NCBI RefSeq assembly: GCF_900142785.1
Contig: NZ_FRCD01000020.1
Coordinates: forward strand, 1 to 64,000
Source: Chryseobacterium carnipullorum
Lineage (GTDB): Bacteria > Bacteroidota > Bacteroidia > Flavobacteriales > Weeksellaceae
Length of the DNA stretch: 64,000 nucleotides
Direction: 5' to 3'
Shown here: positions 15,890-26,900 of the stretch, in pieces
How positions within the stretch are numbered: the first letter of the stretch is position 1
Layout: each line of letters begins with the position of its first letter
The notes under the pieces: model-generated
Told to the model about the DNA's origin: nothing
The model's input: only the letters and a program-made list of their open reading frames with translations
Databases searched by the model: none
Made by a program: the position numbers and the translations under genes

Positions 15890-18448
15890 TTACTTCTTTT
15901 TGGCAGCTGGTTTTTTGGCAGCCGTTGTTTTTTTAGCAGCAGGTTTCTTGGCGGCCGGCTTCTTTTTCTCTGCAAAGGCATTTTTATCCTGATCCGTGAT
16001 CCATTTTTTCACCTCATCCAGAGACACCTCCTTTAGCTCTTCAGCCTCGTACTTTGTATCATCTTTTTTCTTCGGAATCTTGAACATTGCTTTTCCAAAT
16101 TTAACAAAAGGACCCCATCTTCCGTTTTCAATAGAGATTTTCTCTTTTTCCCATTGCTGGATGTATCGGTTGGCTTCTTTTTCCAGCTTGGCATCAATCA
16201 GCTCATTGATATCGCTTTGTGAAAGATTGTCGAAATTATATTTCTTCGGAACATTAATGAAGAGGTCTTTATATTTGATGAACGGTCCGAATCTTCCTGT
16301 TCCTTTAGTTACCGGATCTCCTTTATAAGTAGCGATGGGTGCATCTGCTCTCTTCTTTTCGTTGATGATCTCTTCTGCCCGCGCCTGGCTTACAGAAAGA
16401 GGATCTTCGCCTTTAGGAATGCTGATAAATGTTTCGCCCCATTTGACATAAGGTCCAAATCTTCCTACTCCTACTGAAACGCCCTGCCCTTCAAATTCAT
16501 TAAGTTCAAATGGTAATTTGAAAAGCTCCAGTGCTTCAGCTAAAGAGATGGTCGCAATATTCTGTCCGGTCATCAATGAAGCAAAAATAGGTTTTTCTTC
16601 ATCTTCAGTTTCACCAATCTGAATCATCGCTCCGAACCTTCCGATTCTTGCGTGAACATTTTTACCGGTTTTAGGATCTACTCCAAGCAGTCTGTCCCCA
16701 TTCGCTCTGTCTGCATTTTCTTCTACATCTTCAATTCTTGGATGGAATTTTGAATAGAAATTGGTCATCATTTCTTTCCACTTCTGATCTCCGTTGGCAA
16801 TTTCGTCAAAACTTTCTTCTACTCTTGCTGTAAATCCGTAGTCCAGAATTTCTTTGAAATTATCGGTCAGGAAATCATTAACGACTTCACCGATATCTGT
16901 AGGTACAAATTTATTTTTATCGCCCCCGAATTTTTCTTCAAGAACTTCTTTTTTGATCTTATCTTTTATCAGAGACATTTTGACGACTTCACGGGTGTGA
17001 GGATCAATCTCTCTTTTATCTACATATTCTCTGTTCTGAATGGTCTGGATCGTCGGCGCATAGGTAGACGGTCGTCCAATTCCTAATTCTTCCAGCTTCT
17101 TCACCAATCCTGCTTCCGTATATCTTGCGCTAGGTCTTGTAAATTTCTCTGAAGCTGTGATCTTTTTATAGCTTAGAATTTCGCCTACACTTACTTTAGG
17201 TAAAAGTTTTTCATTATTTTCTTCATCCTCTTCATCTGTCTTTACGATCCCATAAGCCTTCAAGAAACCATCGAAAATGATTACCTCACCCTGTGCTTCA
17301 AAATGCTGGGGTAATGATGCATTTCCTATTTCAATCACGGTCTTCTCAATTTTAGCATTAGCCATCTGTGAAGCCAGTGTTCTTTTATATATTAATTGGT
17401 ATAATCTGTTTAATTGTACATCACTTACACTTTTTACGGCAAAATCAGTGGGACGAATTGCTTCGTGAGCTTCCTGCGCAGAAGCAGATTTTGTGGTATA
17501 GTTTCTTGGGGAAGAATATTCAGCTCCGTATTCTGAAGTGATCTGTTTTTTAGCGCCTTCAATAGCTTCCTGCGAAAGGTTCACAGAGTCTGTTCTCATG
17601 TAGGTAATGTATCCTTCTTCATACAATCTTTGTGCAAGACGCATGGTATTGGTCACATTATATCCTAATCTTGAAGAGGCTTCCTGCTGTAGTGTGGATG
17701 TGGTGAATGGTGCAGATGCTGAACGTGTTCCCGGTCTTGTTTCAACATTCAGAACTTTAAATTCTGTAGTTTTTGCTTTTTCAAGGAATTTCTCTGCTTC
17801 TTCTTCTTTTTCGAAGTCTTTTTTAAGTTTAGCCGAAATTTCCTGCTCGGTTTTGTTTAAAAAGATTCCGTCCAGCTTAAAACTTGCTTTCGGGATAAAC
17901 TCGCGAATTTCCTTTTCTCTTTCTACAATTAATCTTACGGCTACAGACTGTACCCTTCCTGCAGAAAGGCCCGGTTTTACTTTTTTCCAAAGAACCGGAG
18001 ACATTTCAAAACCTACAATCCTGTCCAAAACTCTTCTTGCCTGTTGGGCATTCACTAAATTTTGGTCAATATCTCTGGGATTTTCAATAGCTTTTAGAAT
18101 GGCATTTTTAGTAATCTCGTGGAAAACAATTCTTTTTCTGTTTTCAGGCTTTAATTTCAATTCATCGGCAAGGTGCCATGCAATAGCTTCACCTTCGCGG
18201 TCCTCATCGGAAGCGAGCCATACCATTTCGGCTTTCTTTACCGCTGCCTTTAATTCTGTTACCAGTTTCTTTTTATCAGCCGAAACTTCGTAATCAGGAC
18301 TGAATGTGGCAAGGTCTATTCCCATTCCTTTTTTTGGAAGATCACGGATGTGTCCGAAACTTGATTTTACTTCGAAATCCTTCCCTAAATATTTCTGAAT
18401 AGTTTTTGCTTTTGCCGGGGACTCTACGATTACTAAATTTTTCGACAT
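15890..18448 (-). CDS. topA: DNA topoisomerase I (type IA)
   Basis: TopA relaxes negative supercoils by passing a strand through a transient break joined to an active-site Tyr. The 852-residue protein opens with the Toprim domain (NLVIVESPAKAKTIQKYLG; acidic DEDREGEA cluster near residue 81) and has the catalytic GYITYMRTDS with Y283. Four repeated C-terminal modules of the GRFGPFIKY/GRWGPFVKF type (about 600-800) replace zinc fingers, a common flavobacterial form. The tail is a low-complexity AAKKPAAKK stretch that would add DNA affinity. Confidence 0.96.
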   Translation of the reverse strand: MSKNLVIVESPAKAKTIQKYLGKDFEVKSSFGHIRDLPKKGMGIDLATFSPDYEVSADKKKLVTELKAAVKKAEMVWLASDEDREGEAIAWHLADELKLKPENRKRIVFHEITKNAILKAIENPRDIDQNLVNAQQARRVLDRIVGFEMSPVLWKKVKPGLSAGRVQSVAVRLIVEREKEIREFIPKASFKLDGIFLNKTEQEISAKLKKDFEKEEEAEKFLEKAKTTEFKVLNVETRPGTRSASAPFTTSTLQQEASSRLGYNVTNTMRLAQRLYEEGYITYMRTDSVNLSQEAIEGAKKQITSEYGAEYSSPRNYTTKSASAQEAHEAIRPTDFAVKSVSDVQLNRLYQLIYKRTLASQMANAKIEKTVIEIGNASLPQHFEAQGEVIIFDGFLKAYGIVKTDEEDEENNEKLLPKVSVGEILSYKKITASEKFTRPSARYTEAGLVKKLEELGIGRPSTYAPTIQTIQNREYVDKREIDPHTREVVKMSLIKDKIKKEVLEEKFGGDKNKFVPTDIGEVVNDFLTDNFKEILDYGFTARVEESFDEIANGDQKWKEMMTNFYSKFHPRIEDVEENADRANGDRLLGVDPKTGKNVHARIGRFGAMIQIGETEDEEKPIFASLMTGQNIATISLAEALELFKLPFELNEFEGQGVSVGVGRFGPYVKWGETFISIPKGEDPLSVSQARAEEIINEKKRADAPIATYKGDPVTKGTGRFGPFIKYKDLFINVPKKYNFDNLSQSDINELIDAKLEKEANRYIQQWEKEKISIENGRWGPFVKFGKAMFKIPKKKDDTKYEAEELKEVSLDEVKKWITDQDKNAFAEKKKPAAKKPAAKKTTAAKKPAAKKK

Positions 18449-18675
18449 TCTAAAAAAATTTTTTGCAAAAGTAAAGCTTTTTTATTATATACTTTTTGTT
18501 AAAACGTTTTAATTTGATATTTAGATGCGTTTAAGATGCGTTCCCAAGGGCCTTTTTAAGGATATCAAGTCCTTTAGAGCGTACGGTTTAGGGTAAAATT
18601 CAGCTTCAATAAAATAGATCATATAGAATTTTTCATCAATTATTATAGATGTAAAACATATAGAAGCCATAAAAA

Positions 18676-18701
18676 AGCAGAATAGGGTTTCCTATTCTGC
18701 T
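18676..18701 (-). terminator. Terminator after the T9SS-secreted protein gene
   Basis: Perfect arms AGCAGAATAG (18676-18685) and CTATTCTGCT (18692-18701) around a 6-nt loop are followed on the minus strand by a T run (18671-18675). Confidence 0.8.
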
Positions 18702-18721
18702 CTGCTTTTGATTTTTTAATT

Positions 18722-21700
18722 CTATTGTTTGATTATTTTCACCATCTTTTCAGAATCATTAATTCTTATTAAATAGATTCCTGAAGTAAGAGTGGAAAGA
18801 TCTGTTTTTCCGTTTTCAAACTTCCCTTTCTTCACAATTTGCCCTGACATATTATACACCTGATAGTAATAACCATTTTCTTCCGGCGCATTGATATGAA
18901 GAACATCTTTTACAGGGTTTGGAAAGAAAGAAATACTATTTTGAACTACTTTTTCTTTTACCTCCGCACTGCTTAGGATCTCAGCCTGTTTACCTGAAGC
19001 CAATACGGCAACCTGCAACTCCGGAATCGGGCCTGCTTCATTTCCTCCGGCATCATATTTCACTCTCACACATCGGCAGCTTGTTCCCAGATACGGATCA
19101 TTATTATCATTGAAAGCGATAAAACGGTTGGCTGTAGCTGCTGCATCAAATAGGACATTGATTGATCTTCCCAGATAGTTCGCTGCCAACGCTCCTGTCC
19201 ACACCCCCGGATACTGAAAGTTAACCGTATTAAAAGTTCCCTGTGGAGATTGATTGGCAAGAACACTTCTGAACCCGCGAGATCCTGAGTCCGGAAAATT
19301 CCCAACGATATATGACGGACCTACAAACATATAACCTATCGTAGAAGTCGTTGAAGGATTTCTTACCCTAAACCCTGAATAGTCTGCCGACACACTATAA
19401 AAAGTAGCTACATTTTTATCTTTTTTATACCAGGGCGACTGTCCAAAATCCTGATTAGATATTAACGCTGCAGTTGTAATATCCGGAATTCTCCATCCTT
19501 CAGGACAAGGATCAAAAGGTGATTTTTCCCCTCCTCGCCCCCATCTGTCAGGAGCAAGATTAGGCTCATCGGCCAGCCAGTCCGTTCCATTGGTATAATT
19601 AGGTATTGTACTGTTATATGGAGCAAAAGAACTGGGAATCATATATACCAGAGGATTTTTTACTGAATAGGACAATACTTTGGCAATTTTATCTGCCGGT
19701 CTGTCTGCAATCTGCACATTCGAAGCAGCTGCATAGGCATTGTAAGGAACAATATAACTCCCTGACATATTATTGTAGATAGCCGGCGTAAGGGTGCTGT
19801 ATGCAATCGTTCCACTGTCTGTTGCGGATCCTAAAAACACATTAAAAGAAGCCTTATTATCGGCATATTGAAATGTAGGAATCGGATCTTTTCTTCCCCA
19901 TTGGTAGTGGAGTCCTGTGGAAGCTCTTATTTTTGCCAGTTCTGCAGTTGTAGGGGTAAGTGCATTGGCCACCATAGGAAATGTTTCTACTGCTCCCAGG
20001 TTCCTGTCCATAAATTCTGTCTGGAGTACAACATCAGCTTTACTTACATAGTTCACATAATTTACAGCATCCGCTACCGGAGCTTCAGTTGTATAAGTAA
20101 AGGATCCAATCGAAGAATCTGTTATCCAGATATGCCAGCTCCAGTATACCGGGGAAGCAATACTCCCATTATGGAGTGTTACTACAGCATTCCCACTTTG
20201 GTTCGGCGTGATCTCAACTGAAATTTTGGTATCACCAATAGCCTGGAGTGATGAAGGAGAAGGATTAACGACTGAAATTCTGTTTATTAAAACTGTATTG
20301 GTGGTCCATAGTACATTTGCTTTTAGATTATTAAAACTTGAAGGATTAAGTATTTCCTGATTATTTAAAAGTTGACTCTGTACCGAAAACGCTTTACTTA
20401 CAGGAATTTGTATGGTGTAAGGCTGTGTATTTTTAATAGACTGATACGTATTGGGATTGTACATTCCCTCTCTGTATTCCATAGGAGGAGCAAGATATTC
20501 AGAAGGAAAATCATAGCGGTCTACAATATAAAGCGGATCTTTAATACACCGGCATCCATTGGCTTCGGATGTATACATTCCTGACATCGGCATATAAAAA
20601 TATCTACCTTTGATAGCAGGATAATTAGGATCCGGAATATCGGGCTGCCCTTTGTCCGGAATCATATAAAGCCCTCTGACACTTACAGCCGGAGAAGCAT
20701 CAAAGTGTCGGGCCATCGTCGCGGTCCATAAGGCAGTATGGTGTTGATCGGTGTACTGTCCCAGATGGGCATTTCGGATCAACTGTCCTGTTCCTGGAAA
20801 AATACCCATATTATTTCCTCCTACATTCGAAAGATCGAATCCCAGGTTCGGATAGATACGAAATCCCGTCATGAATGCGGGAGTTCCTGTATCATTTGGT
20901 TTTATAATATGGTATTTATTTGTTTCGAAAACATTTTTAGCCATGTTGGTTCTGACACCGAAAGGAGAAAAATCGATCCTTATATCATCAATGTAGGACT
21001 GTGAGCCTAAATTGGCCACAAGCATGGATGGTATTCTCCATCCGTTTGGGCATGGATCGTAAGGGGATTTGTCTCTGTAAGGCCGGGCCTGACTATCATT
21101 ATTGTACCCTGTGCTGATGGTCCCCACAGAATTGTCGGACCAAAGATTAAGTTCTGACAGCCTGTTATCCGGAAGATTAGCTGAACGGCCAAACCAGTTG
21201 ACAGGAAGATTCAGGTTGTTGTTGTAATATGCCTGTCCACTGTTGTCATCTTTATTCACATAGATTAGGCTCAGGGGATTCTTTACTGAAATCCTCATAT
21301 TATTCCCTATTTCGGCATTTGCAAGGGAAACAAATCTTGTCAGATTATCAATACTTACGGCACCGTTAAAATTTTTCGCTCCCCTATGCCTTACTCTCCC
21401 TACCGATCCGGACACCTCATAAAAGTCATTTCCTCTTGTTACCAAAGGTGGAATAGGATCTTTTCTACCCCATTGATAAAGGAGTCCAATGCTTCTGTTC
21501 CAGTCCGAAGAAGTAATGGAATTGCTTAAAGCTCCCAGATTACGGTCCATCCACTGCCAATCGGAATCAGGAATTGGCTCAACCGTCCCATCTGTTTTCA
21601 TTCTTGTGATACTGTCAAAACTTTTATAAACAGATCCTTTAGTAGGATCATCCGTCACCCAGATATGCCAGCTCCAATAGATCTCGTTATTGACTCTCAT

Positions 21701-22156
21701 AACAATAACAGCATTTCCCTTTTTGGTTTTATTGATTGGAACTTTTATTTTGGCATTCTGATCAGAATCCATAATCTCCAGCGAGTAGCCGGGCCCTGAT
21801 TTAATCAATCCATGGGTATCTTCCCACAACACATCTGCTGTTACCGGGCCGGCTGGAATTCCGCCGTCCTTGATGTATTTATCTTCCTTCCACATAGCGT
21901 AAGCTTTTCTTACCGGGACCAGAAGACCTTCACCGCTTTGGATGGGGTCAAAAACATAACTATTAGGAGCTTTGGTCCAATCCGGGACTACCTCTACTCT
22001 GCTATTTGGACTAACTAAAGTATCACTCCTCAACATTGCTCTCTCTGCAAATCTGGATGAAGTCGGAATTTCATTTAATCCCCTACTATTCATCGAATAG
22101 GTACCCATCGACACTAAGCAAAAAATTGCCGCAAAATTTTTAACTAAATTTTTCAT
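18722..22156 (-). CDS. Large secreted protein with two homologous modules and T9SS sorting domain
   Basis: The 1144-residue protein has an N-terminal signal (NFAAIFCLVSMGTYS) and a C-terminal type A T9SS sorting domain (SISFFPNPVKDVLHI to MVKIIKQ), so it should be exported through the outer membrane and attached or released. The middle contains one module twice: each copy has a WSWHIWVTDD/WSWHIWITDS phrase, MDRNLGA, GLLYQWGRKDPIP/GLHYQWGRKDPIP and SPFDPCP(N/E)GWRIP. The copies lie at about residues 80-540 and 570-1040. This resembles Bacteroidetes surface modules of the FISUMP/C-type-lectin-like sort; a ligand is unknown. Confidence 0.85.
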   Translation of the reverse strand: MKNLVKNFAAIFCLVSMGTYSMNSRGLNEIPTSSRFAERAMLRSDTLVSPNSRVEVVPDWTKAPNSYVFDPIQSGEGLLVPVRKAYAMWKEDKYIKDGGIPAGPVTADVLWEDTHGLIKSGPGYSLEIMDSDQNAKIKVPINKTKKGNAVIVMRVNNEIYWSWHIWVTDDPTKGSVYKSFDSITRMKTDGTVEPIPDSDWQWMDRNLGALSNSITSSDWNRSIGLLYQWGRKDPIPPLVTRGNDFYEVSGSVGRVRHRGAKNFNGAVSIDNLTRFVSLANAEIGNNMRISVKNPLSLIYVNKDDNSGQAYYNNNLNLPVNWFGRSANLPDNRLSELNLWSDNSVGTISTGYNNDSQARPYRDKSPYDPCPNGWRIPSMLVANLGSQSYIDDIRIDFSPFGVRTNMAKNVFETNKYHIIKPNDTGTPAFMTGFRIYPNLGFDLSNVGGNNMGIFPGTGQLIRNAHLGQYTDQHHTALWTATMARHFDASPAVSVRGLYMIPDKGQPDIPDPNYPAIKGRYFYMPMSGMYTSEANGCRCIKDPLYIVDRYDFPSEYLAPPMEYREGMYNPNTYQSIKNTQPYTIQIPVSKAFSVQSQLLNNQEILNPSSFNNLKANVLWTTNTVLINRISVVNPSPSSLQAIGDTKISVEITPNQSGNAVVTLHNGSIASPVYWSWHIWITDSSIGSFTYTTEAPVADAVNYVNYVSKADVVLQTEFMDRNLGAVETFPMVANALTPTTAELAKIRASTGLHYQWGRKDPIPTFQYADNKASFNVFLGSATDSGTIAYSTLTPAIYNNMSGSYIVPYNAYAAASNVQIADRPADKIAKVLSYSVKNPLVYMIPSSFAPYNSTIPNYTNGTDWLADEPNLAPDRWGRGGEKSPFDPCPEGWRIPDITTAALISNQDFGQSPWYKKDKNVATFYSVSADYSGFRVRNPSTTSTIGYMFVGPSYIVGNFPDSGSRGFRSVLANQSPQGTFNTVNFQYPGVWTGALAANYLGRSINVLFDAAATANRFIAFNDNNDPYLGTSCRCVRVKYDAGGNEAGPIPELQVAVLASGKQAEILSSAEVKEKVVQNSISFFPNPVKDVLHINAPEENGYYYQVYNMSGQIVKKGKFENGKTDLSTLTSGIYLIRINDSEKMVKIIKQ

Positions 22157-22252
22157 ATTCTTGAACTTGTGTGCTATTACTTAGAAATACAATTTTCAAA
22201 CCCTTATTGTCAATAAAAAATTGATAATATAAATATCATTGATTTTATTTTA

Positions 22253-22260
22253 CAAAGATA
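22253..22260 (-). promoter_or_regulatory. Possible -7 box for the T9SS-secreted protein gene
   Basis: TATCTTTG occurs on the minus strand about 97 bp upstream of the start codon, in an otherwise gene-free AT-rich stretch. No clear TTG lies at the right distance, so support is partial. Confidence 0.35.
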
Positions 22261-22387
22261 TTAATTATATCATGAATAAATCATTAATAAATCATTATAT
22301 ACATATAAATAAATCTCTAACTAAACACTAATAAGCGGATGGCTTTTTTCAAATAATCTTTAAACAAAGAATTTCCAAAACAAAAAA

Positions 22388-22409
22388 AAGACAGCCAAAA
22401 AGCTGTCTT
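22388..22409 (-). terminator. Terminator after the EpsG-like gene
   Basis: Arms AAGACAGC and GCTGTCTT around CAAAAA, with an adjoining run of T on the minus strand (22382-22387), lie 29 bp past the stop codon. Confidence 0.8.
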
Positions 22410-22437
22410 TTAAATTATATAAAGAATAAATAGTTTC

Positions 22438-23577
22438 TTAAGGAAGAATATGATTTCTATAAAGTTCAATGGTAAATCTTCCAATTTTTATATTATTAAA
22501 AGAAGAGAAAACGACAAAATTAAAAATAACAAGTGCAATGATAAACGCGTAAATCATTTTTTTGACGCCACTTGATACTACGTACATTGTATTAGGAATC
22601 AGCACGTACGAAAACCCAATAAATGCACCAACAAGTCTGGAGGAGAAAACCGGATTGTTTCTGAATATAAAATAAAAGCATATCCCGATAACGGCGTAGC
22701 ATCTATGATATTCATAATAGGGGTATAACTCTTTCATTTTGTTATCGAAAACAAAAAGGAAGAAGGTTAGAATCATCATCATCGCCTCAGGAATTCCGAA
22801 GCCACCATTCAGTCTTTCAACAGACTCTTCCATGTAGCCATTCAAACCTGCCACCAAAACATTATCCGAGGCCATGCCATTTAAAAAATCTCCGAAAACC
22901 CTGTATACCTCAAAGGGCGAAAGAAATATCGAGATGATGATCAGAATCAGCATTGCTGCTTTGCTTAAAGGAATACGGGCCAGCCAATACATAGGAAGAA
23001 ACAAATAACTCACGGTATGGATCCCGGATGCGATGAATATAAAGAAGAGATAATGCCAAAGTTTCCGCTGTTTGATATACCGTATCGCAAAGTAAACAAT
23101 AAATGTTCCCAGATTCTGTCTGATCTGCCCACTTTCTCCTACAAAAAAATAGGGAACAAACATGAACAAAGTGAAAGTAAAAGGATAAAAAGTATTGTCT
23201 TCAGTATACTCTATCTTAAAGAAAATAGCACAGATAGCCATCACCAAAGTAAGGACATAAAAAGGAGCATTGAAAACTCCTAACAATATTTTATTAATCA
23301 AGGTGTACAGCCATTCTACATCGAGCTGCTCCGGGCCTTCCATATGAAGCATCTTCATAAATATACTGGTGTAACTTTTCGTATCAGAATAAATGTACAG
23401 CCCCCGATAACTTCCGTAATCCGGCCCTACATTATCTCTGAAACCAACCAATAGAATAAGGTAGATTCCTAAAAACCAAAACCATTTTTTATCTACTTTT
23501 TTTCCAAAAACTTCCTGTACACTGAAAAAAAACATGTAGGCGATCGCAACTATAAAATAGGGGTGTAATATACTCAT
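22438..23577 (-). CDS. EpsG-family polysaccharide polymerase-like membrane protein
   Basis: This 379-residue multi-pass membrane protein has about ten hydrophobic helices. It carries the features usual for EpsG/Wzy-like proteins: a KKWFWFLGIYLILLVGFRDNVGPDYGSY stretch split around residues 30-58 with the conserved R-x(4)-GxDYxxY motif, then FFVGESGQIRQNLG near residue 148. It probably polymerises or helps assemble exopolysaccharide repeat units. The gene stands alone between terminators, about 7 kb from the other exopolysaccharide genes, and is divergent from the flexirubin operon. Confidence 0.8.
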   Translation of the reverse strand: MSILHPYFIVAIAYMFFFSVQEVFGKKVDKKWFWFLGIYLILLVGFRDNVGPDYGSYRGLYIYSDTKSYTSIFMKMLHMEGPEQLDVEWLYTLINKILLGVFNAPFYVLTLVMAICAIFFKIEYTEDNTFYPFTFTLFMFVPYFFVGESGQIRQNLGTFIVYFAIRYIKQRKLWHYLFFIFIASGIHTVSYLFLPMYWLARIPLSKAAMLILIIISIFLSPFEVYRVFGDFLNGMASDNVLVAGLNGYMEESVERLNGGFGIPEAMMMILTFFLFVFDNKMKELYPYYEYHRCYAVIGICFYFIFRNNPVFSSRLVGAFIGFSYVLIPNTMYVVSSGVKKMIYAFIIALVIFNFVVFSSFNNIKIGRFTIELYRNHILP

Positions 23578-23910
23578 GCTAGTCTACTATTTTTTTAAAC
23601 TGTTGCAATCTGCACAGAGAAGATCCAGACCTGTAATAAGGTATCGCATACAGTGGAAAAGGGAATACTATGGTCCATAGAAATCCGTTTATTTTTTCAT
23701 CATTTTTTTTCAACATATCTAAAACAGATTCTTATTTCTTTAATAATAATATTGATTTAAAATATATTTTTGAGAGGGAACTTTTGCAAAAGTAGATTAT
23801 TTTTTTATTCTGCCTAGAATATTTTGTTGATTTTCAGACAAAACTTATAAGATAAATGTTTTGAACTACTACCGAAAAAATTAAATTTGCAGACTTGATT
23901 TCACAATGTA
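23578..23910. other. Divergent intergenic region between EpsG-like gene and flexirubin operon
   Basis: A 333-bp AT-rich region without a gene. It contains the plus-strand flexirubin promoter (23859-23889). On the minus strand a TACTTTTG box (23787-23794) could serve the EpsG-like gene, but it lacks a good upstream TTG and would leave a leader of about 200 nt. Confidence 0.6.
23859..23889 (+). promoter_or_regulatory. Promoter of flexirubin operon part 1
   Basis: TTTTG (23859-23863), an 18-bp spacer and TAAATTTG (23882-23889) match the Bacteroidetes sigma-A consensus closely. Transcription would begin near 23896, giving a leader of about 15 nt before the MMPL/acyltransferase gene. Confidence 0.75.
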
Positions 23911-26900
23911 ATGCATCGTTTTTTTATATTTTTATATTATCTGATCTCTAAAAACAGGATTATTTCTGCAATTATTGCTTTAGGAATAGCCTTATTATGC
24001 GGATTTTTTGCTTCAAAAATTAATTTTGAAGAGGATATCAACCAGATCATCCCTAAGAATGAAAAATCAGATCTTACAGCCAAAGTTCTTCAACAACTCA
24101 ATTTTTCTGATAAGATCATTGTGATTATTGAAAATAAATCCGATGAAGAGAGCTTTCTTCTTTCTGAAACAGCCGATACTTTTTTGCAAAAGATAGAGCC
24201 TCTTAAAAAACACATTGGTTCCGTACAGGGAAAGGTGAATGACAGTGAGATCTCAGAAACCTTTGATTTTGTCAACCAGAATCTCCCTCTTTTTCTTGAT
24301 GAAAACGATTATAAGGAAATTGAACGTAAACTTCAAAAAGACAGCATTTCAAAACAGGTAGAGAATAATTATGTTTCACTGGTTTCGCCAACGAGCCTTG
24401 TGATGAAAGATTTCATCAAAAAAGATCCGCTGGGAATTACCTACTTAGGAATCAAAAAATTAAATGCTTTAAATATCAGCAAAGACTTTAAGCTTGAAGA
24501 CAGTTATATTGTCACGAAGGACGGCAAAAACCTTCTCCTTTTCATTGATCCTAAAAAGAAGAGTAATGATACTAAAGGTAATGAAGCCTTTATTAACCAG
24601 CTCAATCAGATTAAAGACCATATCAATACACAGTTCAAAGGAAAAACGGAACTCAGTTATTTCGGTTCACCCGTTATTGCAGTAGCCAATGCACAGCAGA
24701 TCAAAAAGGACATCCAAAACACAGTTATGATCTCCATGACCGTTCTCCTAGTCCTGCTGATTTATTATTTCAGAAACTTTTTCACCCCTATTATTGTATT
24801 CCTCCCGACTGTATTTTCAGTTTTACTGGCTCTCCTTATCCTTTATTTTATCAAAGATAAAATCTCTGCTATTTCTCTAAGCGTGGGAGCTATCCTTATC
24901 GGAATTACGATTGATTATGCTTTGCATATTCTTACGCATTATAAGCATAACAATAATATAGAAGAGCTTTATAAAGAAATTACACAACCCATCGTGCTGA
25001 GCAGCGCCACGACTGCCGTATCTTTTCTGTGTCTGGTATTTGTCCGCTCTGAAGCTTTGAAGGATCTTGGCCTTTTCGCTGCTATTACTGTTATTTTATC
25101 GTCCGTTACCGCATTAATCATCGTGCCTCAACTTTACAAGCCAAAGCAGAAGGAAGAGCATCACAACACCAATTTTATTGACAGGATAGGATCTTACCCG
25201 TATGAAAAAAACAAACCTCTGATTATTGGCTGTTCGGTCATTATCATTGCCTGTATTTTTGGTTTCAGGCATGTGGGATTCAATGAAGATATAGGCGCTC
25301 TTAATTTTATTCCGAAAGAATTAAAAATAAGTGAAGCAAAACTGCAGAAGCTTTCTGACATCACTTCAAAATCTATTTATACCATTTCTTACGGAAATTC
25401 GGAAGAAGAGGCACTGACAAGAAATTCCCGTCTGAGTAATTTCCTGGAGAAAGAGAAGGAAGAAGGAAAGATCCTTAGCTACAGTTCACTCGGAAACGTT
25501 GTCCTGTCTGAAAAAGATCAGAAACAAAGAATTGAGGTATGGAATCAATTCTGGGATGCCGGTAAAAAAAGCAGAACTGTTTCAGAACTGATGAACAGCG
25601 GTACTCAATTTGGGTTCAACAGCAGTGCTTTTGACAATTTCAATGAAGTTTTAAATAAAAATTATACAGCCTTAAATCTTAAGGACTATGAGAAAGTAAA
25701 AGCATTACAGATCTCCGAGTTTCTGAGCCATGAAAAGGGATTTTATACAGTCACCAATGTGGTAAAAGTAGATGAAAAGAAAAGAGATGCTTTCATAAGG
25801 GATGTTGAAAAGAATCATGATGCACTGGCCATCGACCGCCAACAGATGAATGAAAACTTTTTGGGGCTTCTGAAGAGAGATTTCAGTACCCTGATTAATT
25901 ATTCCCTTTTGGCTATCGTATTGACCATTATTGTTTTTTTCAGGAATTTTGAACTTACCGTTCTTACCATGTTTCCCATTGTTCTCACGGGTGTGGTAAC
26001 GGCCGGAATCCTGTATTTCCTCGGACTGGAATTAAATATTTTCAGTACCGTAGTCTGTACCCTGGTTTTCGGAGTGGGAGATGACTTCAGCATATTCCTT
26101 ACCAAAGCTATGCAAAAGGAACATACGACCGGGAAAAATGAACTTCCCACGTACAGAACCTCAATTATTCTGGCTGTTTTCACAACGATATTGTCTATCG
26201 GTTCCTTGATTTTCGCCAAACATCCTGCTTTACATTCATTAGCATTGGTTGCCCTGATCGGGATGTTTTCTGTCATTATCATTACCTCTACCCTATATCC
26301 TTTCTGGTTTAGATTACTGATCACAAACAGGGCAAAGAAAGGTTTATCGCCTGTTACCTTCCGACTATTCATTAGATCTGTTATTTGCTTCTTTTATTAT
26401 GGACTGGGTGGATTTATTTTTTCGCTGATCGGAAGCCTGTTTGTCAAAAGATCGAAAGGGAAAACTTTAGATATCATTAAATTAATTTTAGCTAAATTTT
26501 TAACATCAGTACTTTATACTACTCCTTTTGTACGAAAAAGAGTAATAAGAAATCCGTCAGAAGATTTTAGTAAACCTGCCGTGATCATTGCCAATCACAC
26601 TTCATTTCTGGATACCCTGGCAATCTCTATGGCTACCCATAAGATTATATATTTGGTCAATGACTGGGTGTATGAGTCTCCTGTTTTTGGAAAACTGGTA
26701 AGGGCTTTGGGCTTTTATCCTGTGTCGCAGGGAATAGAGAATGGTATAGAAAAGCTGAAAGAAAAAATTGATCAGGGATATTCTCTGGTTGTTTTCCCGG
26801 AAGCCGAACGTTCTTATACGAATGATGTAAAAAGATTCCACAAAGGAGCATTTTATTTGGCTGAACAATTTGGATTGGATATTCTACCACTATATATTCA

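Noticed and set aside
17607-18293. A 228-codon plus-strand frame inside topA.
   Set aside because: It is antisense to a certain topA gene, serine/phenylalanine-rich as expected for a reverse frame of lysine/glutamate-rich coding DNA, and has no recognisable domain.
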